Part shown: piece by piece, positions 4,699 to 5,932 of the stretch | Layout of the letters: each line of letters starts with the position of its first letter | How positions within the stretch are numbered: the stretch's first letter is position 1 | Source of the DNA: JAAYAY01 sp964429355 | Lineage (GTDB): Bacteria > Planctomycetota > Planctomycetia > Pirellulales > Thermoguttaceae | Reading direction: 5' to 3' | NCBI GenBank assembly: GCA_964429355.1 | Contig: CAYSCH010000500.1 | Location: 1 to 5,932 of the forward strand | Length of the DNA stretch: 5,932 nt | Notes under the pieces: model-generated | Told to the model about the DNA's origin: nothing | The model's input: only the letters and a program-made list of their open reading frames with translations | Database searches by the model: none | Position numbers and translations under genes: made by a program

Positions 4699-5664
4699 TC
4701 ATCCCCAGGGCTGTCGGCCCTCGAGCCCGGCTACGTGATGCACCACCGCCCGTCCCAGGTAATCCAGGTGATACCCCCCCTCCAACACGCTGACCACGCG
4801 TCCTTCGCCATGGCGGACGGCCGCATCCACCAGCAGCTCCGTCATCCAACCGTACGACTCCGGCTCCAATCGCAGGTGCGAGATCGTGTCGGCCGCCAGG
4901 GCGTCGAATCCCGCACTGACGAGCAGGAACTCGGGGCGATACTCATCCAGTCTGGGTACAATCTGCCGCTCGAAGGCAGTCCGGTACTCCGCGTCCCCGG
5001 CACCGTGGCTCAGGGGCACGTTCAGTGTGAATCCCCGTCCGGGCCCCGTGCCTACCTCGCTCTCCTCGCCCGTGCCGGGAAACCCGATCGAGCCGGGCCG
5101 CTCGTGGATGCTGATGTAGAGCACGTCGGCACGGGATTCGAATAGGTGCTGCGTGCCGTTGCCGTGATGGACGTCAAAGTCCACGATCGCCACCCGCGTA
5201 AGCCCGTGTTTTCGAACCAGGTACTCCGCCGCCACCGCCACATGGTTGAACAGGCAGAACCCCATGGCCCGATCGGTCTCGGCGTGATGTCCGGGCGGCC
5301 GAACGGCACAGAATGCCCGTCGGACCTTGCCCGCCATCACCGCGTCGCAGGCCGCCATCACCCCGCCGACAGCCAGGGCTGCCACGTCGTAGCTCTTCTC
5401 GCAGAGGAAGGTGTCCTCCGAACCGATCGCCGTCATCCCCTCGTCGCTGGCCATCCGGACCAGATCCACGTAAATCGGATCGTGGACCAGGGCGATCTCT
5501 TCGGCCTTGGCCTGGCGAAAGGGGAGCCGCACCATCTGCTGGAGGAGTCCTTCCCTTTCGAGGACCTCCATGATCACGGTGAGCCGCAGCGGATGCTCCA
5601 GGTGGACGTCCTCCGCGTCGCGGTGGTCGAGAAAGCGGCGGTCGTAAATGAGGCCAAGAGACAC
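4699..5664 (-). CDS. Histone deacetylase-family / AcuC-like zinc amidohydrolase
   Basis: This 321-residue enzyme belongs to the arginase/deacetylase superfamily of Zn-dependent histone deacetylases, acetoin-utilization (AcuC) proteins and acetylpolyamine amidohydrolases. All active-site motifs are visible: HLEHPLRL near the N-terminus (21-28), RPPGHH (122-127; His126/His127 catalytic pair), VDFDVHHGNGT (161-171; Asp164 and His166 zinc ligands, Asp162 charge relay), SAGFDAL (250-256; Asp254 zinc ligand) and LEGGYHLD (294-301; Tyr298 transition-state tyrosine). Length is normal for bacterial single-domain members. The start is GTG 5664; no clear SD precedes it, but the N-terminal SLGLIYDRRFLDH matches the family and the next in-frame ATG is residue 31. 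It hydrolyses an N-acetyl-amide bond on a lysine or polyamine-type substrate in the cytoplasm; the natural substrate cannot be told. A decayed fragment of a relative lies at 2589-2727. Confidence 0.95.
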   Translation of the reverse strand: MSLGLIYDRRFLDHRDAEDVHLEHPLRLTVIMEVLEREGLLQQMVRLPFRQAKAEEIALVHDPIYVDLVRMASDEGMTAIGSEDTFLCEKSYDVAALAVGGVMAACDAVMAGKVRRAFCAVRPPGHHAETDRAMGFCLFNHVAVAAEYLVRKHGLTRVAIVDFDVHHGNGTQHLFESRADVLYISIHERPGSIGFPGTGEESEVGTGPGRGFTLNVPLSHGAGDAEYRTAFERQIVPRLDEYRPEFLLVSAGFDALAADTISHLRLEPESYGWMTELLVDAAVRHGEGRVVSVLEGGYHLDYLGRAVVHHVAGLEGRQPWG

Positions 5665-5686
5665 GTTAGATCACTGAAAGGGGAAC

Positions 5687-5700
5687 TGGGCTGCAGCCCA
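5687..5700. promoter_or_regulatory. Palindrome upstream of the deacetylase gene
   Basis: TGGGCTGCAGCCCA is a perfect 14-bp palindrome centred about 30 nt upstream of GTG 5664. Its position would suit an operator for a dimeric regulator or a 5'-leader hairpin. No good -10/-35 pair is visible nearby, so the role is only inferred. Confidence 0.35.
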
Positions 5701-5807
5701 CGGATTGCGATAATGGAACCAGCGCGGTCCGTATGTGCGTCCCTGATTGGATCAGAAGTGGGGGGAGAATGGAATATTGGAGTGATGTGCAGCCCAAACC
5801 ATCCCGC

Positions 5808-5932
5808 TCATGGTTGCTCTTCTGCAACCGGAATTTCGGCCTCGTGGTGGGGTGGCCGCGTATGGAAGACCCGTTGTTGCGTGACGCTCGGGCCGTTGAC
5901 CACTATAGGTAAACGATTACGTTCATCTGCGG
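5808..5932 (-). CDS. Possible C-terminal end of a gene entering from the right edge
   Basis: The minus strand is open from the window edge to a TGA at 5810-5808, giving 40 residues: ADERNRLPIVVNGPSVTQQR then VFHTRPPHHEAEIPVAEEQP. The hydrophilic, acidic end looks like a protein C-terminus, and it would lie 143 nt upstream of the deacetylase on the same strand. The plus strand also has a 47-codon ORF here (5769-5912, MEYWSDVQPKPSRSW and on) with a G-rich stretch only 1-2 nt before its ATG, which is too close for a normal SD. One of the two may be real; the short length does not allow a firm choice. No family is recognised. Confidence 0.3.
   Translation of the reverse strand, partial: ADERNRLPIVVNGPSVTQQRVFHTRPPHHEAEIPVAEEQP

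Noticed and set aside
4163..4849. Minus-strand frame with a possible ATGA overlap with the deacetylase stop
   Set aside because: The product is Arg/Ser/Gly-rich without domain features, and the frame runs through several inverted repeats; it looks like a shadow in GC-rich DNA.

Overview
The window looks like a chromosomal segment from a planctomycete (Planctomycetota). The main evidence is a full-length DUF1559 prepilin-like protein with the GFTLVE leader, DGTSN motif and C-terminal H-X9-DG motif. It is followed by a small lipoprotein with a carboxypeptidase-regulatory/transthyretin-like fold, and a second DUF1559 leader lies nearby. This pairing is characteristic of that phylum, where many paralogues occur per genome. 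The species cannot be named from the sequence.

Layout. Left third, minus strand: (i) a 59-residue DUF1559 leader fragment (42-221) with its own promoter-like sequence and Shine-Dalgarno (SD) sequence; (ii) a terminator-like hairpin (634-664), the lipoprotein gene (676-1137), a strong intergenic hairpin (1162-1214) and the full DUF1559 gene (1299-2219), with a TATAAT promoter about 100 nt upstream of its start. The two DUF1559 genes share the same upstream arrangement: a 13-bp CTRCTGGWAGCGG block, a 17-18 bp gap, then TATAATGC. Middle: a 0.7-kb gene-poor stretch (2226-2930) containing a decayed fragment of a histone-deacetylase-family gene (about 2589-2727, minus). Next come plus-strand small genes: a 60-aa two-helix membrane protein (2931-3113), a doubtful 39-aa ORF (3143-3262) and a 102-aa soluble protein of unknown family (3321-3629). 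Then about 1.07 kb without convincing genes (3630-4698), rich in repeats: a 47-nt imperfect tandem unit, two mutually inverted 22-bp palindromes with a compensatory base-pair change, and several TTTGCACC/GGTGCAAA inverted repeats. Right: an intact 321-aa class II-type histone deacetylase/AcuC-like amidohydrolase (4699-5664, minus) with all catalytic motifs, then a possible gene end at the right edge.

Functional reading. The DUF1559 protein and lipoprotein are both envelope proteins and were probably expressed together, with the hairpin between them possibly setting their ratio. The deacetylase-like enzyme is an independent cytoplasmic amidohydrolase. The most unusual material is the repeat-rich interval at 3630-4576 and the cassette of unrecognised small genes before it. 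I see no clear evidence of a complete new multi-gene system; the strongest leads are the covarying palindrome element, the shared promoter blocks and the relic deacetylase fragment.
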